A DNA stretch of 6,874 nt from M3007 sp964481485. GTDB taxonomy: Bacteria > Bacteroidota > Bacteroidia > Chitinophagales > Saprospiraceae. Within the stretch, counting starts at the first letter, position 1, and each line of letters opens with the position of its first letter. Shown one piece after another: positions 1-6,358 of the stretch. The notes beneath the pieces are model-generated. The model did not search any database. It was not told the origin of the DNA and worked only from the letters and a program-made list of their open reading frames with translations. The position numbers and the translations under genes are program-made. The stretch is taken from contig CAYZVM010000277.1 of assembly GCA_964481485.1 (NCBI GenBank), forward strand, positions 1-6,874, in the 5' to 3' direction.

Positions 1-142
1 TGCCTGCTGCGAAAAGGAGCATTTCAGAATTTTGCGGGAAAAGTAACAGGTTTTTTAGGCGCGACGTGTGCGGATGTTTCCAACCATTTTATGCAGGCAG
101 CGATACCAGGCCTTTAATTATCTTGCTTTCAAAAACGTGCTT
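1..142. other. 5' flank without a confident gene
   Basis: I see no gene here that I can support. One forward frame is open from the window edge and ends in a TGA at 144-146, which would overlap the next gene's ATG as ATGA. Another is open to a TAA at 115-117. Both translate to low-complexity, non-family-like peptides, so I treat the stretch as a probable leader or intergenic region. No convincing Bacteroidota promoter (TTG, then TAnnTTTG about 19 nt downstream) could be placed; TATCTTGC at 119-126 is only a partial match to the -7 element. Confidence 0.4.
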
Positions 143-1684
143 ATGAACAAATTTCCACATCTGCTCGCCTGTTTGTTGCTCTTTTCTTTCTCAAAAACCT
201 CCGCGCAAGTAGCTGCCGGGATAACAGACAATCTTGTTATTGGTCAAAAGAGCATCCAACTGCTCGTTTTCGCGCCGAATTCGGGCGATTATGATATACG
301 GCATGATAGTTTGGATTTCAATGGTGACGGCAAGTACGATGCCCTGTTTACCGCCGAAGCGGCTTGGGTGCCTGATTATGTTGGAGGTTTCACAGGTATC
401 CAAGCTTTGCATCCCGGTTTTGAAATTATCCTTAATGCAATGAACGTCCGTGCGCTCACGCTCGGCGACAGTATCAATGCTGCCCAATCTTGGAGCGACT
501 CAAACACGCAATGGGATTTGTACTCGACTCCCTTTGTTCATAGATATTGGGGCTTTTCAGGGCAGTTAGAGCAATACGGAAACTGGATGTCGCCGAACTC
601 CACTGCCTATGTGGGTTTTCGGATAATTACTTCTCAAGATACTTTGTACGGTTGGTTTCGCGTCACCGCTTCGGCAAATGCAAACTTCCCCAGCGCCAGT
701 TTGTCCGTAAACGGCCTTTGGGCAATCGAACACGACCCTTCTCAAAAACCTTGGGTAAAAATCTCCAAAACCCCGCAAAAACCCGTCTATTGCCCCGAAG
801 ATTATGTGGTTTTTGAAGCCAATGCTGTTGGTGCTGAACAAATTATGTGGCATTTTTGGGATGGCTCCACCGACACCGCCGCTACCGTGATAAAGGTTTT
901 GCCTGACAGCACGGTGACAGCAATCTTCGAGGCGAGCAACCAAAATGGGACAACAACGATCACCCAAAATTTGGAAGTATCTCCATTAAAACTCATTGCT
1001 CCCGACATCGTTTTGGATTGTGCTCACCCAACCGGCACGTTGACCGCCGAGACGAACATTCCTGCCGAAATATGCTGGGTTATTGGAAATGACACCACCT
1101 GCAACCCCACACCTCCGACCGTGGATTTTCCAGGCCCAATCGCGGTCATCGCGGAAGACGGCTATGGCTGCATTGCCACCGAACAAGTTGAAATCCTGTT
1201 GGACGCGAATGTGCCGGACGTGTTCATCGAATACGACGAATCCGACCATTTGCTGATTGCGCAATCACCTACGCCGAATGTCACATTTTCTTGGGTCTCG
1301 ATGGGCTGGCCGATTACAAACGATTCCGTTTTTATTACGCAATCAGGCACTTACACCGTCGTCGTCACGGCGCCGAATGGCTGCACTTCTACCGCCAGCA
1401 TTGATGTTGTCATCACGTCATTTGCCGGTGAGCCGTTTTTGGAGAAAGTTCGTGTCCAGCCAAATCCGGCCAGCGATTTTTTGCACATTGAAAATCAGTT
1501 TTCTTCGGATTTGAATCTCAAAATTTTTGATGCGGCGGGCAGTTTGAAAATGGCAAATGGAACGGCGGCTGGGAACAGCATTGCTCGCCTCGACATCGAA
1601 TTTTTGCCCGCCGGTTTGTACTTGCTCACAGGTTTCGATTCAAGCGGCAAGCCCCTGTTTTTCAAGAAATTTTTGAAGCAATAA
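143..1684 (+). CDS. T9SS type A sorting domain protein with Ig/PKD-like repeats
   Basis: This is a predicted secreted or cell-surface protein of 513 residues. I chose the ATG at 143 because it opens directly onto a Sec signal peptide (MNKF, then a hydrophobic LLACLLLFSF core, then SKTSAQ). An in-frame ATG at 68 would place 25 unlikely residues before it. After the signal comes a domain of about 180 residues. It carries a calcium-loop-like DFNGDGKYD and the YVGFRI...DTLYGWFRV segment seen in many Bacteroidota secreted proteins. Roughly residues 205-430 form about three beta-sandwich, PKD/Ig-like repeats; one ends in GTYTVVVTAPNGC. Residues 436-513 match the T9SS type A C-terminal sorting domain: VQPNPASDF, LKIFDAAG, LPAGLYLL and a basic FFKKFLKQ tail. 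Such cargo crosses the outer membrane by T9SS and is released or attached to the surface. I see no enzymatic motif, so adhesion or a structural role is a guess. Confidence 0.88.
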   Translation: MNKFPHLLACLLLFSFSKTSAQVAAGITDNLVIGQKSIQLLVFAPNSGDYDIRHDSLDFNGDGKYDALFTAEAAWVPDYVGGFTGIQALHPGFEIILNAMNVRALTLGDSINAAQSWSDSNTQWDLYSTPFVHRYWGFSGQLEQYGNWMSPNSTAYVGFRIITSQDTLYGWFRVTASANANFPSASLSVNGLWAIEHDPSQKPWVKISKTPQKPVYCPEDYVVFEANAVGAEQIMWHFWDGSTDTAATVIKVLPDSTVTAIFEASNQNGTTTITQNLEVSPLKLIAPDIVLDCAHPTGTLTAETNIPAEICWVIGNDTTCNPTPPTVDFPGPIAVIAEDGYGCIATEQVEILLDANVPDVFIEYDESDHLLIAQSPTPNVTFSWVSMGWPITNDSVFITQSGTYTVVVTAPNGCTSTASIDVVITSFAGEPFLEKVRVQPNPASDFLHIENQFSSDLNLKIFDAAGSLKMANGTAAGNSIARLDIEFLPAGLYLLTGFDSSGKPLFFKKFLKQ

Positions 1685-1692
1685 AGTGGATT

Positions 1693-1743
1693 GTACGGCG
1701 GAATAGCATTCCGCATCGCAGCCGCTATACCATTCCGCCGTAC
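1693..1743. repeat. Near-palindromic intergenic repeat (hairpin)
   Basis: A perfect 12-bp inverted repeat, GTACGGCGGAAT (1693-1704) and ATTCCGCCGTAC (1732-1743), encloses further pairing: ATAGC (1703-1707) with GCTAT (1724-1728). A competing inner hairpin also exists, GCGGAAT (1698-1704) with ATTCCGC (1708-1714). It begins 8 bp after the upstream stop codon. It has no T-tract on either side, so it resembles a dispersed REP-like palindrome more than a classical terminator. It could still act as a 3' end stabiliser for the T9SS gene transcript. Confidence 0.7.
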
Positions 1744-1776
1744 ATTTGCCGTTCATTCAAAAATGCCAATCGCACC

Positions 1777-2577
1777 TTGAACGAACAACGAACAACGAGC
1801 AACGAACAACCGATAACTTTCACCATCATCACCGTCGTTTACAACGGCGAGGCCGACCTGCCCGGCACGATGGAAAGTGTGCGACGGCAGACGTATCCGC
1901 ACATCGAATACATCTTCGTGGACGGTGCTTCGAAAGATAACTCGCTGAAAGTCATACAGGAATTCGCCAAAACGATGCCCAACGTCCGCTGGATATCCGA
2001 GCCGGACAAAGGGCTGTACGACGCGATGAATAAAGGGATGCGCATCGCCACCGGCGATTTTGTGTGGTGCCTCAATTGCGGCGACCACATCCATGCGCCC
2101 GATGTTTTGGAAAAAATGGCGGCGCTCATCTCGCCCCAAACGGACGTGCTTTATGGCGAAACGATGCTCGTGGATGCGAAGCGCCGCTCCGTCGGCACCA
2201 TGAGCGAACTCAGCACCCGCCAACTGCCGGATCAACTTGATTGGCGCAAATTTCTCGGCGGGATGCTCGTGGTACACCAAGCCTTTGTCCCGCGCCTCTC
2301 TATCGCGCCACCGCTCATAGAAAACAACCTTTGCGCGGACTACGACTGGTGTATCAAAATCCTGAAAAAGAGCCGTGAAAATGTAAATACCGGCTTTATC
2401 ACGACTGATTATCTCATGGGCGGCATCTCCAAACAACGCCACCGCCAAAGTCTGCGCGACCGATTTTCGGTGATGCGTACCCATTTCGGCCTCGTGCCGA
2501 CGCTGCTCGCGCATGGTTGGATTGTGATTCGGGCGGTGCTGCACTGGATAAAAAGGTGGGGGAAGGCGAAGTATTGA
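1777..2577 (+). CDS. Family 2 glycosyltransferase
   Basis: This is a 266-residue GT-A fold glycosyltransferase that would move a sugar from a nucleotide-sugar donor onto a surface polysaccharide or lipid acceptor at the cytoplasmic face. The order of motifs is typical of GT2. The first strand is FTIITVVYNGE (about 15-25). VDGASKDNS (48-56) and EPDKGLYDAMNKGM (75-88) are the nucleotide-binding region. LNCGD (99-103) stands in for the DxD metal site, with Cys where Ser is usual. ADYDW (187-191) holds the likely catalytic base. There is no clear membrane span; the C-terminus is a basic amphipathic stretch. The start is a TTG at 1777. It is the only ATG, GTG or TTG in this frame before the first strand, since the first in-frame ATG (residue 32) lies beyond it. 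Residues 2-11 are encoded by a heptanucleotide repeat. Donor and acceptor cannot be told from sequence, and no polysaccharide gene cluster is visible nearby. Confidence 0.9.
   Translation: MNEQRTTSNEQPITFTIITVVYNGEADLPGTMESVRRQTYPHIEYIFVDGASKDNSLKVIQEFAKTMPNVRWISEPDKGLYDAMNKGMRIATGDFVWCLNCGDHIHAPDVLEKMAALISPQTDVLYGETMLVDAKRRSVGTMSELSTRQLPDQLDWRKFLGGMLVVHQAFVPRLSIAPPLIENNLCADYDWCIKILKKSRENVNTGFITTDYLMGGISKQRHRQSLRDRFSVMRTHFGLVPTLLAHGWIVIRAVLHWIKRWGKAKY
1780..1807. repeat. Heptanucleotide tandem repeat (AACGAAC)x4
   Basis: There are four 7-bp units: AACGAAC at 1780-1786 and 1787-1793, AACGAGC at 1794-1800, and AACGAAC at 1801-1807, followed by a degenerate AACCGAT. The array starts directly after the TTG start codon of the glycosyltransferase. 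Because 7 is not a multiple of 3, each gain or loss of a unit shifts the frame. The unit has no stop codon in any frame and gives the same NEQRTTN heptapeptide, permuted, in all three. Confidence 0.85.
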
Positions 2578-2615
2578 AAGTTGAATTCGCAGAAACATGC
2601 CCTGCCTTCCAAAAC

Positions 2616-2652
2616 AAAAGCCGTCTGCCAAACACACTGGCAAACGGCTTTT
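2616..2652. terminator. Bidirectional intrinsic terminator
   Basis: AAAAGCCGT (2616-2624) pairs perfectly with ACGGCTTTT (2644-2652). After one mismatch, TGCCA (2626-2630) pairs with TGGCA (2638-2642) around a 7-nt loop. The A-run on the left and T-run on the right let it work in both directions. It lies between the stop codons of the glycosyltransferase (+) and the thioredoxin-like gene (-), which converge here, so it probably ends both transcripts. Confidence 0.88.
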
Positions 2653-2679
2653 GCATAGTCAAAAACTATAAGTCGCCGG

Positions 2680-4158
2680 TCATTTCCCGCCTTGCTGTTT
2701 CTTTTTGTCCTCTTGGAATTTCATCACCATTTCCATCACCTCCGATAGTTGCTCGGCGCCGATGCGTTTGGAGAGGATTTCGTGTTTGCGGTCGAGGATG
2801 AAAATCTGCGGGGTCGTCTGCACATCGTACAAAGATTTGTAGCGGCTGCGGAGGTATGGGTCGCTCAAATTGTAAAACAAGTCATCGGAAAATTCCTTTT
2901 CTGTTGCGCCTTTCCAGCAGAGGTCGTTTGCTTTTTCAAGCGTGTTGGAATCTTCTTTGGCGGTGACGACTTGGGTGCAAACGGCAAAAACTTTCACGCT
3001 CCGGTCTTTGAATTTTTTGGCAAACTCTACCATGAAGGGCGCCGCTTTTTTGCAATGGCCACAGTCGGGCGCCCAGAAAAACAAAACCGTGTAGTCGGCA
3101 TCCACATCCCAGAGGTTGTGGGGTTTGTTGTTGCGGTCCATCACAGTGATATTGGGCGCGATTTTGCCGATGAGGATGGGTTCGAGGCGGCGGGCATTGT
3201 CGCATATTTTTTCCACATCCTCCTTTTTGGTCCAAGAAGCCTGCCCGGAGCAGTAGTATTTTTGGGCAACATGGACGTAGCAGGCATCGAAGCCAACGAG
3301 GGTTGATTTAGCGTAATGGTTCAGGAAATGGATGAGGTAGAATTTGTAGTTTTCTTTGGAGTTTTTCATTTTCCCTATCACAAAATCAATCGCAAGATTC
3401 ACGCTGTCAGGGTGTTGCGGCGTGAACTTGGTGACGTAGTTGTCCACCCGGGGGTGCAGCACCGGGCTGCGCAACAGGCATGGGTCGGAGAGGTCGAGAT
3501 TGTCGAAGTAGTGTTCTTTGTACCAAAAATACTTCTTGCGGTTGGCTTCTTTTTCGTCGCCGGGAAACTGCGGTGGTTCCGGCTCAATGCTGGCCTTCAC
3601 AATTTTTGCGCTCATGTAGGCCGGGTGTTTGGCTATCAAATCCAGTTGGAATTTTTTCACGGATTTGTCAATGTTGGCCAATTGGCCGGAGAGTCGGGTC
3701 GAGTCTGCGGCATTGCCTTTTGCCCGGCTGATTTGTGCGCGGAGGGTGTCGGCTTCCGGGCGGAGCTTGTTCAGGTAGCGCAGGTATTCGTAAAATACTT
3801 CATTGTCGTCCGAGCCTTTCACTTTCATTTTGTTCACCGCGTCTTTTGCGTCAGTCGTCATCGTGAAATCTTGGTCGCCGTCGGGCAGCAGCACCTGAAT
3901 AAACGAGTTGTCGGGCTTCAGTACCAACAGGTAAACGCCACAGGGCAGGAGGGTGTCGGCCTGAAAAGTGAAATAGCCTTCGGCATCCACGGAGGCCGTG
4001 TCTTTCACATATTGTTTATCGCCGTAGTGGAATCCGAGCGTGAGCGTCGGGTGAGGGTAGTTGTCGAGTTTGACACGGATTTTATAGCCGCCGCCGTCAG
4101 CGAAAAGTGTTGAGAATGAAATAGCTGCAAAAAAGAAGAGGGTGAAAATGCGTTTCAT
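2680..4158 (-). CDS. Exported TlpA-like thiol-disulfide oxidoreductase (redoxin domain)
   Basis: This 492-residue exported protein has a C-terminal thioredoxin fold. The ATG at 4158 opens a Sec signal peptide (MKRIF, FFFAAISF core, likely cleavage after LFA near residue 20). Residues of about 25-115 are a beta-rich segment of the DUF4369 type, and about 120-335 a helical segment of the DUF5106 type. Both commonly precede TlpA domains in Bacteroidota; these assignments are from memory of the family, not a search. The redoxin domain has FFWAPDCGHCKKAAP with the catalytic CGHC at 366-369 and the cis-proline in TTPQ (Pro450). A Cys in FAVCTQ and one in DLCW follow the active site. It probably reduces or exchanges disulfides in envelope proteins or cytochrome maturation; the exact substrate is unknown. 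The C-terminus is a Lys/Gln-rich tail. It is transcribed alone, away from the sigma-54 gene by 184 bp, and ends at the shared terminator. Confidence 0.9.
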   Translation of the reverse strand: MKRIFTLFFFAAISFSTLFADGGGYKIRVKLDNYPHPTLTLGFHYGDKQYVKDTASVDAEGYFTFQADTLLPCGVYLLVLKPDNSFIQVLLPDGDQDFTMTTDAKDAVNKMKVKGSDDNEVFYEYLRYLNKLRPEADTLRAQISRAKGNAADSTRLSGQLANIDKSVKKFQLDLIAKHPAYMSAKIVKASIEPEPPQFPGDEKEANRKKYFWYKEHYFDNLDLSDPCLLRSPVLHPRVDNYVTKFTPQHPDSVNLAIDFVIGKMKNSKENYKFYLIHFLNHYAKSTLVGFDACYVHVAQKYYCSGQASWTKKEDVEKICDNARRLEPILIGKIAPNITVMDRNNKPHNLWDVDADYTVLFFWAPDCGHCKKAAPFMVEFAKKFKDRSVKVFAVCTQVVTAKEDSNTLEKANDLCWKGATEKEFSDDLFYNLSDPYLRSRYKSLYDVQTTPQIFILDRKHEILSKRIGAEQLSEVMEMVMKFQEDKKKQQGGK

Positions 4159-4231
4159 CCGAAATATTTTTAGTTAAACCGTTTTTGGTTGGAAAGACCC
4201 GCCTTCTCCACGAGATAGTGGGTTCAGCAGG

Positions 4232-4261
4232 CAAAAAGACGCGCAAATATCCACAGGCGCG
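4232..4261 (-). terminator. Candidate intrinsic terminator for the sigma-54 activator transcript
   Basis: Read on the minus strand, a 5-bp all-GC stem (CGCGC at 4261-4257 with GCGCG at 4244-4240) closes a 12-nt loop and is followed by TCTTTTT. It lies about 80 bp past the activator stop codon and before the thioredoxin-like gene. The stem is short, so the call is tentative. Confidence 0.35.
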
Positions 4262-4296
4262 GTATGGGAGAGGGGGCTTTTTGGAAATGTTAACAC

Positions 4297-4344
4297 GACG
4301 GTACACAGTACACGGCGTAGAGTGTCCGTGAATCGTGTACCGTC
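4297..4344. repeat. Long imperfect hairpin overlapping the activator stop codon
   Basis: GACGGTACAC (4297-4306) pairs perfectly with GTGTACCGTC (4335-4344). After a symmetric 4-by-4 internal loop, CACGG (4311-4315) pairs with CCGTG (4326-4330) around a 10-nt loop. The outer arm includes two bases of the activator's TGA stop. There is no T-tract in either direction. It could stabilise the mRNA 3' end or be a dispersed palindrome. A 7-nt periodicity (GTACACA then GTACACG, 4301-4314) hints at an old heptamer array. Confidence 0.6.
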
Positions 4345-5623
4345 AAAGGTCATACTGCTTTATTTTCCGGTAAAGCGTCCGCTCGCTGATTTTGAGTTCT
4401 TCGGCGGCTTCCTTGCGGCGGCCTTTGTATTTGGTGAGCGCACGTTTTATGGCCTCTTTTTCGATTTCGTCCATGGCAAGCGGCGAGTCCTCCACATCGC
4501 TTTTGTCGTAGCCATTGGCGGCCTTGCTCTGGTCAATGATGATAGGCGTTACACGCTCGTTGTCAATGGATTGATAAAAAGGTTCTTGTGTTTCGAGCGG
4601 ATTATTTGCCGGGTAAGCCGTTGAAGGATACGAGGGTTGCAACTGGCGCATAGTACTCAATTCGGGCATCCGCAGGTTGTTGCTTTTCACCAGTTCAAAA
4701 AACATGGACTTGAGATCGTTCAAGTCTTTTTTCATGTCGAACAAAACCTTGTAGAGCAGTTCACGCTCCTGATAATCTCCGCCGTGTGTGGCAGAAAAAC
4801 CATTGCCGCCGGACGGGACGGGCAGGTTGCGAGCGAAGAGTTGCGGCATTGTGCGCGCCAATTCTTCCGCCGTGATGCTCCGGTCTTCGGAGAGGACGGA
4901 GAGTTGCTCGGCCACGTTTTTCAGTTCGCGGATGTTGCCCGGCCAGCGGTAATTTTCCAGCACCTGCTCGGCGCGCTCGTCGAGGCGCACGGGCTGCATC
5001 CGGTATTTTTCGGCAAAGTCGTAGGCGAATTTTCGGAACAAAACGGGGATGTCCTCGCGGCGCTCTTGCAGCGACGGCACTTTGATGGGCACCGTGCTGA
5101 GACGATAATAGAGGTCTTCGCGGAACTTGCCTTTGCGCACCCGCTCCATCAAATCCACGTTGGTGGCGGCGATGACGCGCACGTCGGTTTTCAGCACCTT
5201 GCTCGCGCCGACGCGGATGAATTCGCCGGATTCGAGCACACGCAACAGATAAGACTGCGTGTCGAGCGGCATTTCAGCGATTTCGTCGAGGAAGATCGTA
5301 CCGCCGCTCACCGTCTCAAAATAGCCCTTGCGGTCGCTCACCGCGCCGGTGAACGAGCCTTTTTCGTGGCCGAAAAGTTCCGAGTTTATTGTGCCTTCGG
5401 GTATCGCGCCGCAATTGATGGCGATGAATTCGTTGTGCTTGCGCGCCGATAGGGCGTGGATGATTTTGGAAAAAACTTCTTTGCCTACACCGCTCTCGCC
5501 GGTGATGAGCACGGTGAGGTCGGTCGGCGCGACGCGGGTGGCCGTTTCGAGCGCGGCATCGAGCAGGTGGGAGGTACCGACGATGCCGAATCGGGCTTTT
5601 ATGGATTGGAGGTTGTTAGACAC
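4343..5623 (-). CDS. Sigma-54 interaction AAA+ transcriptional activator, Fis-family HTH
   Basis: This 426-residue enhancer-binding protein uses ATP hydrolysis to remodel RNA polymerase bound to sigma-54. The AAA+ domain fills residues of about 14-250: Walker A GESGVGKE (42-49), the sigma-54 contact loop GSFTGA (89-94; Ser replaces the usual Ala of GAFTGA), Walker B GGTIFLDE (107-114), sensor I ATN (153-155), arginine-finger region FREDLYYRL (167-175) and sensor II WPGNIREL (227-234). A low-complexity linker of some 120 residues leads to a Fis-type helix-turn-helix at about 384-426 (RRKEAAEELKISERTLYRKI). There is no receiver, GAF or PAS domain, so control is probably through expression or a partner. 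The start is GTG at 5623. It is supported by the duplicated copy near 6355, which has ATG at the same place, and by the lack of any in-frame ATG before Walker B. The start overlaps the hepT stop by 8 nt (GTGTCTAA), suggesting translational coupling. Targets are unknown. Confidence 0.93.
   Translation of the reverse strand: MSNNLQSIKARFGIVGTSHLLDAALETATRVAPTDLTVLITGESGVGKEVFSKIIHALSARKHNEFIAINCGAIPEGTINSELFGHEKGSFTGAVSDRKGYFETVSGGTIFLDEIAEMPLDTQSYLLRVLESGEFIRVGASKVLKTDVRVIAATNVDLMERVRKGKFREDLYYRLSTVPIKVPSLQERREDIPVLFRKFAYDFAEKYRMQPVRLDERAEQVLENYRWPGNIRELKNVAEQLSVLSEDRSITAEELARTMPQLFARNLPVPSGGNGFSATHGGDYQERELLYKVLFDMKKDLNDLKSMFFELVKSNNLRMPELSTMRQLQPSYPSTAYPANNPLETQEPFYQSIDNERVTPIIIDQSKAANGYDKSDVEDSPLAMDEIEKEAIKRALTKYKGRRKEAAEELKISERTLYRKIKQYDL
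5545..5623 (-). repeat. Direct repeat, proximal copy: 5' end of the activator gene
   Basis: These 79 bp are the first 26 codons of the intact activator gene plus one base. They match 6277-6355 at 69 of 79 positions with no gap, by manual alignment. Homology stops abruptly at 5544, inside the gene. Compared with the distal copy, the start codon is GTG instead of ATG. Confidence 0.92.
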
Positions 5624-5963
5624 TTTTTTTCGCTAAAATTTCTTCCAAATCAGTGATTAACTGTGGAATGTGTTTTTGAATAATCTCCCAAATTTCCTCA
5701 GCGTCAACGCCGAAGTAGTCGTGAGCCACGATGTTCCGCAGGCCTTTGATTTTTGACCAAGCAACTTTCGGATTCACAGAAGTGACGGATGCACTCAATT
5801 TGGCAACGGTTTCTCCGATGACCAAAAAATTCATCAAAGTCGCATCGAAGGATTTTGCATCGCCGTAGAAATCGTCCGCGCTGCCGAAGTCTTTGGAATA
5901 ACGGAGGATTTTCTCAGCGGCATCCTTCATCGCCAACAGGTTTGCTTCGTCTTTTTCAGACAT
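5616..5963 (-). CDS. hepT: HepT-like HEPN ribonuclease toxin (DUF86)
   Basis: This is a 115-residue all-helical HEPN protein, the toxin of a HEPN/MNT (type VII) toxin-antitoxin pair. It carries the complete RX4HXY motif, RNIVAHDY, with Arg76, His81 and Tyr83. Arg and His form the RNase active site. In characterised HepT proteins the Tyr is the residue AMPylated by the MNT partner to silence the toxin. The conserved IGETVAKL helix (49-56) is also family-typical. I chose the ATG at 5963 (MSEKDEANLL) over an upstream in-frame start at 6041, because that extension lies inside mntA and does not look like HEPN sequence. The start overlaps the mntA stop by 8 nt (ATGTCTGA). The stop lies inside the first codons of the sigma-54 activator, again an 8-nt overlap. 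Target RNA is not predictable. All key residues are present, so the toxin is probably active. Confidence 0.93.
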   Translation of the reverse strand: MSEKDEANLLAMKDAAEKILRYSKDFGSADDFYGDAKSFDATLMNFLVIGETVAKLSASVTSVNPKVAWSKIKGLRNIVAHDYFGVDAEEIWEIIQKHIPQLITDLEEILAKKSV

Positions 5964-6267
5964 AAATCGCCGATTGAAGGATTTGATTTCGATAATAAGG
6001 CTTGAGGTATTTTTCCCGGCAGATGTCCACTTCTTTTCCAAATTGCCGCTCGATGAGCTCCCGCAACGACGACTTGATTTCAGTCAAATTTTCAGTTTGC
6101 GGCAAAAATTCGAGTATGATGTCAATGTCACTGTCGTCCGTTTCCTCACCTCTCGCGTAAGAGCCGAAAATGCCGATTTTGGAAACCCGGTACTTTTGTT
6201 CGAGTTCCTTTTTCTCTTTGGTGAGAAAGGTGAGGATGTCGGACTTGGTGATTTTTTTGTGTTTCAT
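5956..6267 (-). CDS. mntA: MntA-like minimal nucleotidyltransferase antitoxin
   Basis: This is a 103-residue minimal nucleotidyltransferase of the pol-beta superfamily, the antitoxin partner of the HEPN protein. It has the canonical GSX10DXD motif: Gly35-Ser36 in IFGSYARGE, then Asp47 and Asp49 in SDIDIILEF. The third carboxylate is probably Asp81 in KEVDICRE. Characterised MntA proteins transfer AMP from ATP to the Tyr of the HepT RX4HXY motif, and that Tyr is present next door. I prefer the ATG at 6267 (MKHKKITKSD). The alternative ATG at 6291 would read out of frame through the duplicated activator sequence. The start lies 4 nt after the stop codon of the activator remnant, and its end overlaps hepT by 8 nt, so all may be translated as a coupled unit. 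Antitoxin-before-toxin order is common for DUF86 pairs. Confidence 0.93.
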   Translation of the reverse strand: MKHKKITKSDILTFLTKEKKELEQKYRVSKIGIFGSYARGEETDDSDIDIILEFLPQTENLTEIKSSLRELIERQFGKEVDICREKYLKPYYRNQILQSAIYV

Positions 6268-6271
6268 GACT

Positions 6272-6355
6272 TTATCTTTCGAGAACGGCATCGAGCAAGT
6301 GCAAGGTGCCGACGATGCCGAATCGGGATTTTATGGATTGGAGGTTGGTGGACAT
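6272..6355 (-). pseudogene. Truncated 5' remnant of the sigma-54 activator gene (27 codons)
   Basis: An ATG at 6355 opens a frame reading MSTNLQSIKSRFGIVGT, then LHLLDAVLER and TAA (6274-6272). The first 26 residues match the N-terminus of the intact activator except at positions 3, 10, 18 and 24, so it is clearly the same coding start. After codon 26 homology ends and a stop follows at once. It lacks all AAA+ motifs and cannot work as a regulator. It may serve as a leader peptide: it starts 3 nt after the stop of the upstream coiled-coil frame and ends 4 nt before the mntA start. The ratio of silent to amino-acid changes is mixed, so I cannot tell whether it is under selection. Confidence 0.85.
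6277..6355 (-). repeat. Direct repeat, distal copy: duplicated 5' end of the activator gene
   Basis: This is the partner of 5545-5623: 79 bp, 69 identical, no gap. The two copies start 732 bp apart and flank the mntA-hepT pair exactly. Beyond the start codons both are preceded (minus strand) by an A-rich tract that encodes terminal lysines of the upstream frame, so weak homology may extend farther with a gap of about 8 nt. Confidence 0.92.
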
Positions 6356-6358
6356 TGA

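Noticed and set aside
68..142. Upstream ATG at 68 as the start of the T9SS protein
   Set aside because: It would put 25 residues with no signal-peptide character before a textbook signal peptide that begins at the ATG at 143.
3..146. Frame open from the window edge, ending in an ATGA overlap with the T9SS gene
   Set aside because: The overlap is tempting, but the 47 visible residues are Cys/Arg-rich and unlike a protein end; two forward frames are open here, so openness carries little weight.
1753..2643. 296-codon open frame on the minus strand opposite the glycosyltransferase
   Set aside because: It is the antisense shadow of a well-supported GT2 gene, runs through the heptamer repeat and terminator, and shows no recognisable domain.
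3316..4113. 265-codon open frame on the plus strand opposite the thioredoxin-like gene
   Set aside because: Antisense shadow; the minus strand has a signal peptide, CGHC site and cis-proline in order, while this frame has a Val/Phe/Gly-rich composition without motifs.
4637..5452. 271-codon open frame on the plus strand opposite the sigma-54 activator
   Set aside because: Antisense shadow of highly conserved AAA+ coding sequence; its His/Gln/Ala-rich product matches nothing recognisable.
6277..6355. The 79-bp repeats as transposon terminal repeats or a CRISPR array
   Set aside because: They are direct, not inverted; they lie inside coding sequence and encode the activator N-terminus; there are only two copies, and no transposase or cas gene is present.
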